Source of the DNA: Sarocladium kiliense
Taxonomy: Eukaryota > Ascomycota > Sordariomycetes > Hypocreales > Sarocladiaceae
Length of the DNA stretch: 64,000 nucleotides
Assembly (NCBI GenBank): GCA_030734395.1
Contig: JAUZTG010000017.1
Span: forward strand, 248,001 to 312,000
Reading direction: 5' to 3'
A program made the position numbers and the translations under genes. The notes beneath the pieces are model-generated. The model had not been told where the DNA came from. It made no database searches and was given only the letters and a program-made list of their open reading frames with translations. This document shows positions 11,334 through 22,803 of the stretch, in pieces (position 1 is the stretch's first letter; each line of letters opens with the position of its first letter).

Positions 11334-12864
11334 TTATGGCTCTCTCAGTCCCTTTGCGCGAGGTCCGGACAGAAGTTCAGCCTCGCCACCATCAGTGACG
11401 AGGTAGATGTCCTCATGGCGTACACCGAACTTGCCCTCGAGGTAAATGCCCGGTTCATTGGTGAAGGTCATGCCAGGGGAGAGCAGGGCCTCCTTGTTCC
11501 ATTTGTTCAGATAGGGCGATTCGTGAGCCTTGATCCCTATGCCATGTCCGAGGCGATGCGTGAAGCCATACCCATAGCCGGCATCCTCAATGACTCTGCG
11601 GGCAGCAATATCTACACTGGCAGCGCTGTGGTCCGGCTTGAAAGCCTTGGCGGCCGCGGTTTGGGCATCGAGCACGATTTGCCATACTTTGGCCTTCTCT
11701 TCGGCCATTGGGTCGGAGGTGATATACTCCTGATTCGGAGGATCGATGAGGAAGCTGCGGCAGATGTCGGAGGAGTAGCCGAGATAGTGAGCGCCGACAT
11801 CGATTACTACCATGGTGTCATAGGTGAGCTTCGCACCACCCGTGACGAAGCCACCGTGAGGAAGAGCGCCGTGCTCCTCGAACAGTACAATGTTGAAGAA
11901 GAGCTCGAAGCCAATGGAGAGCATAGCGTTGTTGAGAACCTCGGTGACCTCGTCCTCGGTGAGGTCAGGAACAAGACAGGGGCGTATGGCCCTCACAGCT
12001 TGGACGGTACCAGTGTTGACGGCGCGGATGAGCTCAACCTCTGCACGACTCTTTGACTGACGGACGAGTTCCGCACCGGGACTAAGGCCCACAGTCTTGA
12101 AGCCATTGTTGTCAAGGCCACGGACGATATAGTCGCGCATTTCCTCATCGGCCATCAGAACGGGAGCCTCGGTCCTGTCCTCAAAGAGGTGGGACTTGAG
12201 GAGAGTCGTGTACGGGTTCCAGTGCTCCTCCCAGACGACGATGTCGAGGTCCTCATCGCGAGAAGGGATGCCAAGCATGCGAACACGTCCTTCTTCAAAA
12301 TGAGGTGAGAGGAATGCGGTTTTAGCTGTGACTTTGCCAGATTCAGAGGTCTGAGGGAGAATGAGCATCAGGAAAGGGCGCTCCTCAGGCTCCCAGGGCT
12401 CCCAATCGACCTGTGAGATGTTACCGTAGTATCTGGTGAAAGTCAGCTTATGATCGTGGGATTTGTGAGCAGTTGACATACTGGAAAGTATATCCTGGCT
12501 CCACGACGAACGCATCGACACCGTCGATGACGAGAGCATTGGCCAGACGGTCTCGGCGCTGGATGAACTCTTCTGCCTGAATTGGGACAGCATTGTCCAG
12601 GAACCAGGTATCTGCCTTCAAATTGTCAATGGCGCATTGCTGCACCTTGGCCACTTTTGACGCATGGCTCAAGCTGTGGTGCGCGCATGTACCGGCCGAG
12701 AGAATGCTGATGAACTGTGGGAGAAAGAGGTAGATTGCAGCTGCCGCGGCAGCAGCAGCAACAAACAGCCGGCAGGGTGAAACCTGACGACGCTGAAGTC
12801 GAAGCTGAGCCTGCTGCTGTGGGAGCAATTGGCCCTTCTCGGTATCGTTATGAGCAGCTTCCAT
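11334..12864 (-). CDS. M24 family metallopeptidase (Xaa-Pro aminopeptidase-like), membrane-anchored
   Basis: Exons 12864-12482 and 12432-11334 give 493 residues. The 49-nt intron starts gtatgt and ends ccag, and the join reads GYTFQYYGNISQVDW. Residues about 33-55 form a hydrophobic segment with a run of eight alanines after a Gln/Arg-rich cytosolic stretch, which predicts a type II signal anchor. The pita-bread peptidase fold follows. All metal-ligand motifs are present: VIDVGAHYLGYSSDICRSF (two Asp), HRLGHGIGIKAHE (His), and TNEPGIYLEG and GVRHEDIYLVT (two Glu). The substrate is probably peptides with Pro at position 2, as is known for the family. Lumenal or extracellular orientation is inferred from the anchor. 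Most fungal relatives in this class are soluble or secreted, so the anchor is worth noting. Confidence 0.9.
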
Positions 12865-14289
12865 GGCGAATATCGAACCAGTGAGGAGAACACACTCAGC
12901 AGCCTCTCATGTGAAATTCAGCGCGTAGGCAAGGTCCGGCAATCCAATGATTCAGCGCCGGTAGTGCGAGGTGTGCCGGGCAAGGGAGCTTGTCTTTTCC
13001 GACTCGCGACACGTCAAGGTTGTCAGCCTCTGATAAGCCATAGGAACGACAAGGAACTGGGCAACACGCGCTGCGACACCGGCGACAGAGAATGGCTCCA
13101 AACAAGGTAAGACATGACTCGTTATACGATTATGGAGTTCCAACTCCGAAGTGGGAACTTTAAGTATCCTCAAAAGCCCATGCCAGGCGTGAATAAATCA
13201 GCATCCACCCAAGCTCTTTCGTTCGGCTGTTTAGCAGCAAAGTGAACGCCGGACAGGTCGCTCTTACGAGTCTTGGTCCGGTGGCTGGGGCCAATCCATC
13301 GTCAAACGAGAGGGACACACGCAGGGGGCAGGACCAAGCGAGAAGCAAGTACGCGTGTGGAGATCCATGTGCTCCCCAAAGTTGGCCATCCAGGAGACGG
13401 GGACGATGGATCCGGGGGGGGCTGTGGTGAGTGATAGGGCGATGATGGACTGGATAGTTACCTTGTTCAGGTGGAGGAACCACATGGTCGAAGGGCATTT
13501 GTGGATGCTGGTCGTCTCTTGCATTCCCGCTAACAGTCCTAAGTGCTCGTATGTGATATGACTGGCTTTTCAGGCAATGGAACGTTGACTTTCTGGGACT
13601 TGGCCATCAGCCGGCGTTCTCGCCAAGGCCTCCGTTTCTAGGGATCCTCTTCCCTGTTCCTCTTTTCTTCAGGTGAAGAAAGATTTGAAAGTGGTTTTGT
13701 TGTTTTAATCCGGATTTAGAGAGTCTCTCTCGAGATGAGATTGAGGCTTTTAGTCCTCCGGCATCCACCCGTCGGTGGCTTGCCGAGCACACAAGCCCCC
13801 CGTCGGAGCCACACTTTATTCGCTCGCCCGGCGACGGCACGGCTTATAGACGGCGTAGCGGCTCCGACTCGCCGGCTTATCTCCCGACAGACGTGGGAGA
13901 GAGTGTCGTTGAGAAGGCGTAGCATGCCAACATCCTTGCTGACGGATAGAGACTAAGGCATCGTGCTGAGAGACTATGGCGATACCAAGAAAATGGTAAG
14001 ATCCGGTATGGCGGGTCCTTTGCGTCCTTTCATTGGTATCGACAGGCATAGCATTGGTTCCCTTCCTCTCTGGATCACAGAAAGTTTCGTTATCGGTGTA
14101 GTTGCCGTGGCGTCGCATCCGTCTTATCATTCCCCGGAACTCGCCCTTTGATTTAAAAGGTCCTCCGATCCTCGCTCGCTAAGGCACTCTTCGGCTTTCC
14201 TCCATCGTTTTGCTCCCTGTCTTTCTCTTTTCTCCCTCTGACTCTTGTCGAGGTTTGTTAGCCGAGCACCAAAGAAGTGATCACCAAAC
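12865..14289. other. Divergent intergenic region between M24 peptidase and permease
   Basis: About 1.4 kb with no credible gene. It serves as the promoter region of two divergent genes. The last 130 bases before the permease ATG are strongly pyrimidine-rich (14190-14250), a common feature of fungal core promoters and 5' leaders. Confidence 0.5.
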
Positions 14290-15985
14290 ATGGCTTCGGC
14301 CACTGAGACGCAGCAGCCCATAGCTGTTGATTCCCAGATCACCGCCGCCGATGCGCAGGTCAACCCCACAGAGCAGTACGCTCAAGTAAATGACCAGAAG
14401 GATGGCGACGATGCAAAGAAGCCAGAGACCGACATTGAAGTGGCGAGTGTTGACGATGAGACTGGCAAGGCTTATTACAGCAAGAAGTCTGTGTGGCTCA
14501 TGATTCTGTTCTCTGGGCTGGCAATTGGCTCTGACGGATAGTGAGTCCCTCTCCCGTCCTGTGTTAGAAAGTCTTCAACCTCACCAGTGCTGTACAGTAA
14601 CGCCGCTGTTATCGGAAATATTCAGATCCTTATGAAAACCATCTATCCCGACGCTCTTACCGACACTATCTACTCCCGCCTCTCAAATGCTTTCCTCATT
14701 GGTATGATCATTGGTATGCTCTTCTTCGGCGTCATCGTCGACCAGCTCGGTCGTAAGACTGGCGCTGTTGCGACCACCATCCTCCTCGTTCTCGGTATCG
14801 CCATGTCCGCGGCCGCCAACGGTGCCACCCCTACAGGTCTGCTTTGGATGTTGATCATTGCACGTGGTGTTGCCGGTGTCGGAGCTGGAGGTGAATACCC
14901 CGTGTCTGGTGCTGGTGCCGCCGAGGCTACCGACGAGAGTGGCAAGTACAGGAAGCACCGTGGTTTCATGTTCGCCATGTTGGCTGATCTGTCTGCCTCG
15001 CTCGGATACGTCTGGGCTGGCCTTGTGCCTCTCCTCCTCCTGCTCTGTGTCGGTAAGCGAGAGGATAAGTACGAGATTGTCTGGCGCACGGCCTTCGCTG
15101 TGGGTGCCATTCCGCCGCTCGCGATCTTCTGGTTCCGTCTGCGAATGGCTGTCGCCACAGCATATCGCAAGTCTGCTATGAGGAAGCAGCGTACGCCTTA
15201 CTGGCTTGCTGTTAAGCGTTATTATCGCCCCCTCATCGGTGTCTCGACCTGCTGGGCCTTGTACAATTGGGTCAGCATCCCTTTCGGAATCTTCTCTGCA
15301 ACCATCATCACCCGGACCAACGCCAGCGGTGACCTTGTAAAGGACCTCGGCTGGGGTGTGGTGATCAACTGCTTCTATCTCCCCGGTCCGTTCCTTGGAG
15401 GTTACCTCTCTGACAAGATCGGCCGAAGAAAGACCATGGCACTGGGTTTCACTCTGCAGGCCATCATTGGATTTATTCTCGGTGGCGCTACCAGCCAGAT
15501 CCAAAGCGTGTTCCCTCTCTTCATTGTGCTGTATGGACTTTTCCTCACTTTTGGTGAAGTCGGTCCTGGAAGGTGAGTCCCCTGGTGATCATTCGCGCAT
15601 ATCAAATACTGACAGCATACACAGTACTGTCGTGCTCACCGCTTCAGAGTGTTTCCCTACCTCCATCCGTGGCCAGATGATGGGTTTCATTTCTGCATGT
15701 TCCAAGGCCGGTGCCGCCATCGGTACGCAAGTCTTCACTGCCATCCTGAACTCCTACTCGGACAAGCCCACTCAGGGTGACCGTGCTGTGTTCCTCATCG
15801 GCTCCGCCTTCGCTGTGCTTGGTGCTCTGGTTGCGTTCTTCGTGATTCCCGATGTGTCCCGTCGCCTTGAAGATGATGATGCAGCCTGGAAAGTCTACCT
15901 CGCCGACCACGGCTGGGAGGCCACATGGGGAGACCAAGAGACAAGGGACCCCAATGGTGTGATTATGAACCGTGCTGTTTCATGA
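14290..15985 (+). CDS. MFS glycerophosphodiester/phosphate symporter, GIT1-like
   Basis: Exons 14290-14540, 14598-15572 and 15625-15985 give 528 residues. The joins read SDGYNAAV and GPGSTVVLTASE, both family-typical. It is a 12-helix major facilitator permease of the phosphate:H+ symporter class. Family motifs are visible: FFGVIVDQLGRKTG after helix 2, GVGAGGEYPVSGAGAAEATDE in helix 4, DKIGRRK in the second half, and ASECFPTSIRGQ near helix 10-11. The closest named relatives are yeast GIT1-type glycerophosphoinositol/glycerophosphocholine transporters, so uptake of glycerophosphodiesters as phosphate source is the likely role. The exact substrate is inferred. A hydrophilic acidic N-terminus of about 75 residues precedes the first helix. 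The ATG has a good context (caccaaacATGg). Confidence 0.9.
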
Positions 15986-16330
15986 GTGTGAGGTCTCGAT
16001 ATTGGAATGAGTGGTACCATGTTTGTCCTCCCTTATTTTGTGTTGATGATGTGCTTGTACAGACGTTGCGAGGCGTGCCGGGGTATTGGACATGACACTT
16101 GCTGCACCATGATCTAGTTTGTGGAACGTTGAAGATTTGAGGACATACAAGGACACGGGCCAAATGAACTCCATTGAGTAGTCTATAAAGTATACCAGGC
16201 GTCGAGTGATCAGTCTTTCGTAACAGTGAAAATCAGACAGCTTACCTGAGCTGCAGCCGTACCCTTTGTGTTCCTTGCGCCATCGCCAATCTCGAGATAA
16301 AGACAAACGAAAAAAAGAAACCCTTAGATA

Positions 16331-17546
16331 TCACGATCCGTCCGCGCGGCTTGTACTCGCAGCGCTCTCGCCTACTCTCACCTCATCTTCAGGAACTCCG
16401 ACGCCAATGCTGCCTGCAACACTGACGACGCTCTGCATGGTCATACCACGATCGCGCTCTGACCGTGGTGGTGCATCTCTTGGGCCAGCAATACCTGCAA
16501 CTCCTGCTGCCTGCGAAGCGGACATGCTGGCAGTGGTGCTCACACTATCGCTTCGAGTACGGCTTGTCTCGCTGCTTCTTCTCTCGCGCACGCGCCTCTC
16601 GAGCTCTCGGATACGTCTCTTCAACGTCTCGTTCTCTCGCTTCGCAGCTTCGAGTTCGCTCCGGTGGAATGCTGTTTCTTCGTAGCGGCTCGTCGCGGGC
16701 ATGAGTCCAGGGCTTAGTTGATCGTGGTGGCCGGCGTTTCCTGATGTCGTGATAGGAATGTGTGCTGCGACTGTTGCAGAACCAGAAGTAGCCGTGGGGT
16801 TCCTTTGCTGGTGGAAGTAGCTGGAAGGATCAAGAGAGGATTGTGTCGCTGGAGAAGTCGTCTGACTTGTTCGCGACGTCGTACTATTTTGACGTGACAT
16901 AGAGGCTGGATGAATAGGCCGCGGTGCTGCAGGCCGTGCCTCAAGCAAAGATGTGAGCTGTAAAGCTGGGTTGGAGGTAGTCGATAACGTTCTATTGTGT
17001 CGTCGTGCGGTAGGAATAGTGAAGCCGGCGCCCGAGAGAAGGGAAGTGTCGTTGGCCGCTTCGTGGGTCGAGGTACCGGCAGAGGTCGAGGAGGCATTGG
17101 AAACTACGGATGCATTCTGAGCTGCACGTAAGAGGGTAAGTTCACGAGTCAACCGGTTGACCTTTTAGTTGTCAGCGAGCTCAGAGAGCTTGGAGAAGAT
17201 ACTAGGCCTTCGAACTTACGACTGCTTCTTGTTCCTTCTCCAGCTCCATGTGCAGCTCTGTCGCAGTCATAGGACGAGGATGTCTCAACGGGCCTGGTCC
17301 CGCGCCAACAGCAGCATCAATAGCCGATGTTTGAGCTTGCGCTGGCTGTGTAGAGGTGGGTTGAGGAGAAGGGTCAGGCGGGGAGGATGTGGAGGGATGA
17401 TTGACAGCATCCTGGTTGGATGGGAGGATGTTGAGTGTAGAGTCTGGCCCCGGAATCGAGGAGGGCGGGGGCATCTGCTGCGAGGATTGGCGGCGTGAGT
17501 GAGCGAGAGCATGGGGAGAGGCCGGGACAGAGTTGAGGTCTGGCAT
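16331..17546 (-). CDS. Conserved fungal coiled-coil protein, function unknown
   Basis: Exons 17546-17220 and 17161-16331 give 385 residues. The 58-nt intron (gtaagt to aaag) joins EKEQEAV to VNRLTRELTLLRAAQ, forming one continuous helix. The protein is mostly Ser/Thr/Pro/Gln-rich and disordered. It has a short conserved helix around the exon junction (TATELHMELEKEQEAVV) and a second coiled coil or basic zipper-like helix near residue 280 (ETLKRRIRELERRVRERR). Such proteins occur widely in Pezizomycotina without assigned function. The basic, leucine-spaced helix could mediate dimerisation, but the N-block of a true bZIP DNA-binding region is not evident. Confidence 0.75.
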
Positions 17547-18717
17547 GATGCCCAGTAAAGCGAGCCTCAAGGGGCTGCTCGTGATGCCGGCCTTGAGGAG
17601 GGTCGGTGGGAATTGTCAGTAATTAGGTTCGATTGAATCGATATAACATTGCCAATGACGAGTACGATGCTCGCAGTACTCCTCTATCTCATCTGATGCA
17701 GCATCAAAGATAGCAGTTGGTGACGATGCGCGTCAGTGAGGGGAGAGGTGTCGCGTCCGACCCGTACCAGACACGGGATCTAGTTGCAGGTTCCTGTTGG
17801 AGGAACACCGCTTTGGTGGGGTGACAGTGCTCCACGCCACGCCATTAGAAGGTACCTGCCAGCGGTAGGTTGCGAAGGGAGTGGTCCTGATCTGCCCATT
17901 CCAACCTTGGAAATCCGCCCGCGCCAGGCGCCTACCCTGTACCTTCAGGTGCCATCTCAAAGCCAACAAATCTAACGATAAATGAGGTGCCAGAGATCCC
18001 AAAGGCAACAATCTGGTCTGCCTTTCCCATCATTCTTTTGTTCCTGAAATAAGTGAAAATCTTGGTTCGTGCTACGGTGGTCTGCCTGGATACGAAGGCA
18101 ATACCTTAGCTTCGTTTTATTGGAGGTTGTTATGGGAATTCTTGACCTCTGAGGGCTGTTACCACTTTTTCGTGAAGTCCTTCCAAATCTCACCATTACC
18201 ATGGTCATACAGTCAGTACCATGTCAAGAGAGTCGTGACCTCGTCCGGTGCATCATGAGTAAGCAATGGCTTTTACGATTGTCGAAGCCAGGAATGGCTA
18301 TTTACTCAGATGAGCGATGTGTTGATCAAACGCAGCTCTTGACCTGCCAACCTGGAACCCCCACTACACCCATCAGCCCACGCCACTCCACTCCAGGACC
18401 AAATGCTCCCATCCATCTCCAGTCACCCACCTGAATCTAACCACAGAAATCGAAATGCTTAAAGATCCATCTCGATCCGTTCCCGCTGTGATGTAATTGC
18501 CTCCCTATGACGGCATCGAAAGATGACTAAGGCCACAGTTGGCCACAGTTGTGTCGTGAGGGGTGCTCCCTGACGCTTCTAACACGGAGGAGGGTCCGGG
18601 GGTGTTGTTTATATCAACCCTGTTTCTCACGCGATCTCCAACCGGCAAGAGATTTGACAGCTACTCTACCAACGTCACCTTAGCAAACTCACTCCATACA
18701 CAAGCACACTCGAAATC
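17547..18717. other. Intergenic region, no gene seen
   Basis: About 1.2 kb separates two divergent genes. No frame looks coding. A short direct repeat (ggccacagttggccacagttg) lies near 18532-18552. The stretch before 18718 is the likely promoter of the small gene that follows. Confidence 0.45.
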
Positions 18718-18974
18718 ATGCCTGAAGGTCGCCAATCACCTCCTCCTGAGACCCAAACCGGTCGTCAGCAGCAGGACCCTCCCGCACAGGGCAAGGGTAC
18801 TGACAATGCCGACAACAAGGGCGAGCACATGAAGGAAGAACTCGACGTAAGTGGAGACGCATTGATCGTGACACTACGGTTATAGCTGACTGATGTCGCG
18901 CGCAGAATCTCTCCTCGAACCCGAAGCCGCAGATGGACAAGGCACTGGAAGAGAAGTTCTCAAAGGGATCATAA
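18718..18974 (+). CDS. Small conserved 65-residue hydrophilic protein
   Basis: Two exons (18718-18846 and 18906-18974) with a 59-nt intron (gtaagt to gcag) encode 65 residues. The sequence is charged and rich in Pro, Gln, Asp and Lys. It begins MPEGRQSPPPETQTG, has QQQDPPAQGKG in the middle, and ends LEEKFSKGS. I recall short fungal proteins with this layout, a Pro-rich head and a NLSSNPK..LDKALEEKF-type tail; none has a clear function to my knowledge. The composition suggests an intrinsically disordered, possibly stress-related protein, but this is inference. The gene is too short for most automated calls. The intact splice signals and in-phase join support it. Confidence 0.75.
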
Positions 18975-19257
18975 TTGGACAGTTGACCAAGAGAGGGTAC
19001 GGGATGTAATGAAGTATTTTCAATGTTAGCGGACGATTGAATGGTAGTGAATATGGCAAGATTTTAGAACGGAGTCTGACGCAATCTGAGATCTGATTCT
19101 TGACTATCATTTTTTGCTAAGCCCATTGCTGTGCAAGGTGAAAGAAGAAAATAGCATGTTCCGTAACAGTCGTGACAGCGTAGTCCGTAAACGACAAAAT
19201 TCACTCGTTGAACAACAAATTAATTTAATCCCATCAGTTTTCTAGAACCAGTTGACC

Positions 19258-20162
19258 TCAGCTGGTCTTCTCGGCGGGCACCACGGGAGCAATAGACTCA
19301 TTCGGCGCAGGGTTAGAAGGGTTCATGACGCCAACGGGCGGGCCGTCAGTAGATGAGGTGGCGGCCGCGGCAGCCGGATCAGCAGCCTTTTCCTTGCCGA
19401 ACACCTTCTCAAGCCCAGCGGCCTTGTAGGCGCTACCACCGGCCTCCTCAGTCTTGAGGTTGGCCAATCTCCGAGCCTCGGCGTGAATGTCCTGGATTTG
19501 CTTCGAGCTATCGGTGTAGAATTGGACGATCTTCTGGCCGGTTGGGGTGTTGGTGGCCTTCTCGAAGTAGGAGCTGAGGCCGGTGAGGAGGGAATTGGCG
19601 CGCTGAGTGATTCCGTAGGTCTGGTCGGTAGCCTTTGCCCGATCGGTAGCATGGAGCTTGTTGTCGAAGCCCTGAAGAGTGTTCAGGAAACGGCTTGAGA
19701 CACCGTGCTTGGAATCGAGGTCGATGGCACGCTGGAGGGTCGCATCACCAATGACGTAGCCGTGGGCGAGGTATTCGGCGAGGATGCGGGCACGGGGCTT
19801 CTCTTCTTGAGTAATCTCATCCGAGTCTCGCTCCGCGTTCTTCGCGAAATGCGAGCCGTCGTCCTCATTATCACCGGTGGCGCTGGTGACAGAGATGTGC
19901 TGGGAGCCGAGCTGAGTGTTGTTGAGGAGGAGGGCAGTCTTCTTTGCTGTCTCCTTCTCAAATGTTACCTCGGCCTTCTTGGACTCTCCCTCAGTCGTCA
20001 CCTTGATGTCGGCGATCTTGCCGCTGTATAGAATCAGTGGGAAGAACGTAGTAGATAGGTTCAATGATCTCGAAGGGCTTACCAGAAGCTGAAAAAATCA
20101 CGGATCTCGCCATCGGTGGTCGAGCCGGAGATGTTGGAAACGTGAACAGTAGAAGCCGCCAT
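19258..20162 (-). CDS. vip1: RRM-domain protein, VIP1-like
   Basis: Exons 20162-20083 and 20023-19258 give 281 residues. The join completes FFSFCGKIADIKV. An RNA-recognition motif covers residues about 4-75 (RNP2-like VHVSNI; RNP1 is degenerate at KKAEVTFE). A conserved helical region follows (ARILAEYLAHGYVIGDATL, then GVSSRFLNTLQGFDNKLHA), typical of the fission-yeast Vip1 family. The C-terminal tail is Ala/Pro-rich. The family is cytoplasmic and of uncertain molecular role, and is sometimes annotated as an actin-cytoskeleton protein. The 59-nt intron is a clean GT-AG intron (gtaagc to acag). Family assignment is confident; the biological role is not. Confidence 0.88.
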
Positions 20163-20869
20163 GGTGGTCTGATGTTCAAATCGGTGTCGTTGTGAAAGTG
20201 CTGAGTATGATGCGAGGAAATCCGGGTTATGGCAAAAACATAAAATCTTAAGAGCGGGATGTCAGGGCAGAGGGGTAGTCTGGAGTTTTATGTAACGAGA
20301 GAGCTCAAGCGCGAACCTGCTGACGATGAAGGGCAAGCAGGCGGGAACCCGCTACAGGCATGAGCGGCCTCCTACCTACCTTACCTGACACACGCGTTCA
20401 CTCGTGTCACATCGTCACCATCCGTTGACCAGTGCCTGGTACTAACTGCTACTGCTACGGCGCCATGTCTTAGTTGAGAACATCCGCCGTAGCAACCAAT
20501 GGCACCAGTTGCAGTGGCCACTGATGAGGGGAGCTCATGCGGGGCAGCGCCGACGTCATCGTTTCCCGCTGGCTGGGTGGCGTGACTACGTGGCTAGTGC
20601 ACGCAACCCAGCGGCAACAGTGTGGCTGAGCAAAACTTTCACATGCTTGAGCTTCCCTCGAATGTGTACGATGATCGTGTTATCTATGTGGCAATAAGGA
20701 TTATGTAGGTGCCTGTCGAGAAATTTAGAAAACTAGCTGATCGCTGAGTTCTGCTACCCTTGATCCCAGTGCGTCACCACATCCTCAAATTACCAAAGTG
20801 ACTTCCACCATTCCAAACCCGTGTTCCGACTCATCTTCATCACCTTTTGAAGACCGGGACGCGTCTAAT
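20163..20869. other. Intergenic region, promoter of the VIP1-like gene
   Basis: About 0.7 kb between two genes that both run on the minus strand. It contains the upstream region of the VIP1-like gene and the 3' side of the phosphate transporter gene. I see no coding frame or repeat here. Confidence 0.45.
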
Positions 20870-22803
20870 CTAGACAGCCGAATCAGGCTTGAGGGGTTCA
20901 GCCTTCATGGACGCTTCCTGGGAAGTAGCATTATGCGAAGTAGCGTAGTCATCCTCACCACTGAGCTCCTCGAGGGTCTTGCGAGCAGTCTCGGGGATGA
21001 GGAGAGTGGTGAAGCAACCGAGAAGCATGAAAAGGGCATAGATCTCGAGAACGTGGTTCATCCAGGGAGCCGCATTGTCCGCAGTAGCACCACGTGTACG
21101 AAGAGTCGCGATGGCACCTTGGCCGATGATAGAGCCGATCTTGCCAGAGGCAGCAGAAATGCCGTGGCATGTCGAACGGTACCGCGTGGGGAAGACTTCG
21201 CCGGGAACGATGAAAGTAGTAGTGTTAGGACCTGCATGCTGGGTATTAGCATTGTCTCTCAAGATAATAAACAGGATGGTTCTGAGATGAGCTTACCGAA
21301 GTTGAAGAAGAATTGAGCCAGGACGTAGATGGTAAGGAGACCGTTGGAAGATAACTTCTTGTACGCGAACCCCATGATGATGAAGAGAATCGTCAAAATC
21401 GTAAAGCCTCCGAACTGGATCTTCTTGCGTCCAAGGGTATCGATGGTAGCAACAGACACCCAGTACCCAGGCACGGCGCCAGCAAGCACGATAATGATGT
21501 TACCAACGGCAGTGTTGTAGAGGAACTCGTAAACGTTGTTGGCGTTCTTGGTGGAGTAGCCAATGACTTCAAGAATGGTACCATTGTTCAGAGAGAGACC
21601 GTAAAAGGCCACATCAAGACAAAACCATGATCCTGCTGTGCCGAGAAGTAGAGACCAGTTCTTGTACTTGCGGTGATGGCGGAAGAAGTCGGACCAGCTG
21701 GCCTTCTGCACCTCGAGGCTCTCCTGGGCGGCCTTATGAGCTGTGGCGCGGCCGACCTCGTCAGCTTGACCTTCGTGCTTGCCGTGGATATAGGCCTTGA
21801 CATCCTCGTTGGCCTGTTCGACATCACGAGCGACATCAAAGGTGTAGCGAGGGGTTTCGGGGATGGTCAAACGGTCTGTAAGACGATTTAGCCGCTGCAC
21901 AAGAATGCCTCCAAGCAGCCAGGGTCAGTAGATGCACTTACAGTACAAAGCAATGCAGGCAGGGACAGCACCAAAGCCGATGAGTACACGCCACATCTTA
22001 TCGACAGCGAGGCGGCAGTCTCCCTCACATTGGCCAATCGTGGCGGTGCTCTCGAGAGACGACTTGAAGCCAAGGGTGACGAAGAGCATGACAAGAGCAG
22101 CGGTGAGCTGACCAATACCCTGCATAGCAAAGACAGCGCCCATCATGGCGCCTCTCCACTTGGTGGTAGCGAATCTGTCTCTTCGTTTAGTTCTCAATCG
22201 TCCGATAGCTACGGGGAGAAGTAAGACTTACTCGGAGGTAATAATGGAAGAAAGGGGATAATCACCACCAATGCCAACACCCATGATAACACGCCAGAAG
22301 ATAATAAGACCAATAATGTCACAGGCAGGTGACCCAGAGGTAAGGGCTTGGGCCAGGGTGGCGAAGATGATAATGATCAACTCAAAACCGTACATCTTCT
22401 TGCGGCCAACGATATCCGCCAATGCACCAAAACCGAGTTGTCCGATCACGGTACCAGCGGAAGTCGACAGCTTGATGGCACTATCAGATGACGTTGGCAT
22501 CTTGCCCTTGTTGTCGGAGAAGTACACGATGCCCAGCATGATGGTCAGCATAGACACGCAGAAGATGTCGTACGAGTCTGTGAAGAAGCCCACGCCGGCG
22601 ACGACACAGGCACGAACGTGGTACCATCCGAATGGGGCCTTGTCGATCTCCGCAAGAGCTAAACGACGACGCTCATTCAGGTCGGTAATATGGGCGAAGT
22701 CGTTGTGGAAGTTGTGGAAGGCGCTGTTGCCACCAGCTGTTTTCTGGACGGCGGCCACAGGCGGCGCGACGCGGCCGGTGTTGGTATCCTCGGACGAAGA
22801 CAT
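20870..22803 (-). CDS. pho84: High-affinity inorganic phosphate transporter, PHO84 type
   Basis: Four exons (22803-22232, 22174-21942, 21875-21297, 21231-20870) join in phase to 581 residues. All three introns are 57-66 nt with gtaag donors. The protein is a 12-helix MFS phosphate:H+ symporter. It shows GFFTDSYDIFCVS in helix 1, GQLGFGALADIVGRKK, the GVGIGGDYPLSSIITSE signature in helix 4, and DTLGRKK and FIVPGEVFPTRYRSTCHG in the second half. A long hydrophilic loop separates helices 6 and 7, as in PHO84 and Neurospora PHO-5. It imports phosphate across the plasma membrane and is expected to be induced by phosphate starvation. A CACGTG site, the core sequence bound by PHO4/NUC-1 type bHLH factors, lies at 23494-23499, about 690 bp upstream. 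Confidence 0.95.

Noticed and set aside
15980..16306. Minus-strand 108-codon frame 3' of the permease
   Set aside because: It lies in the likely 3' UTR and has no motif or ATG-context support.
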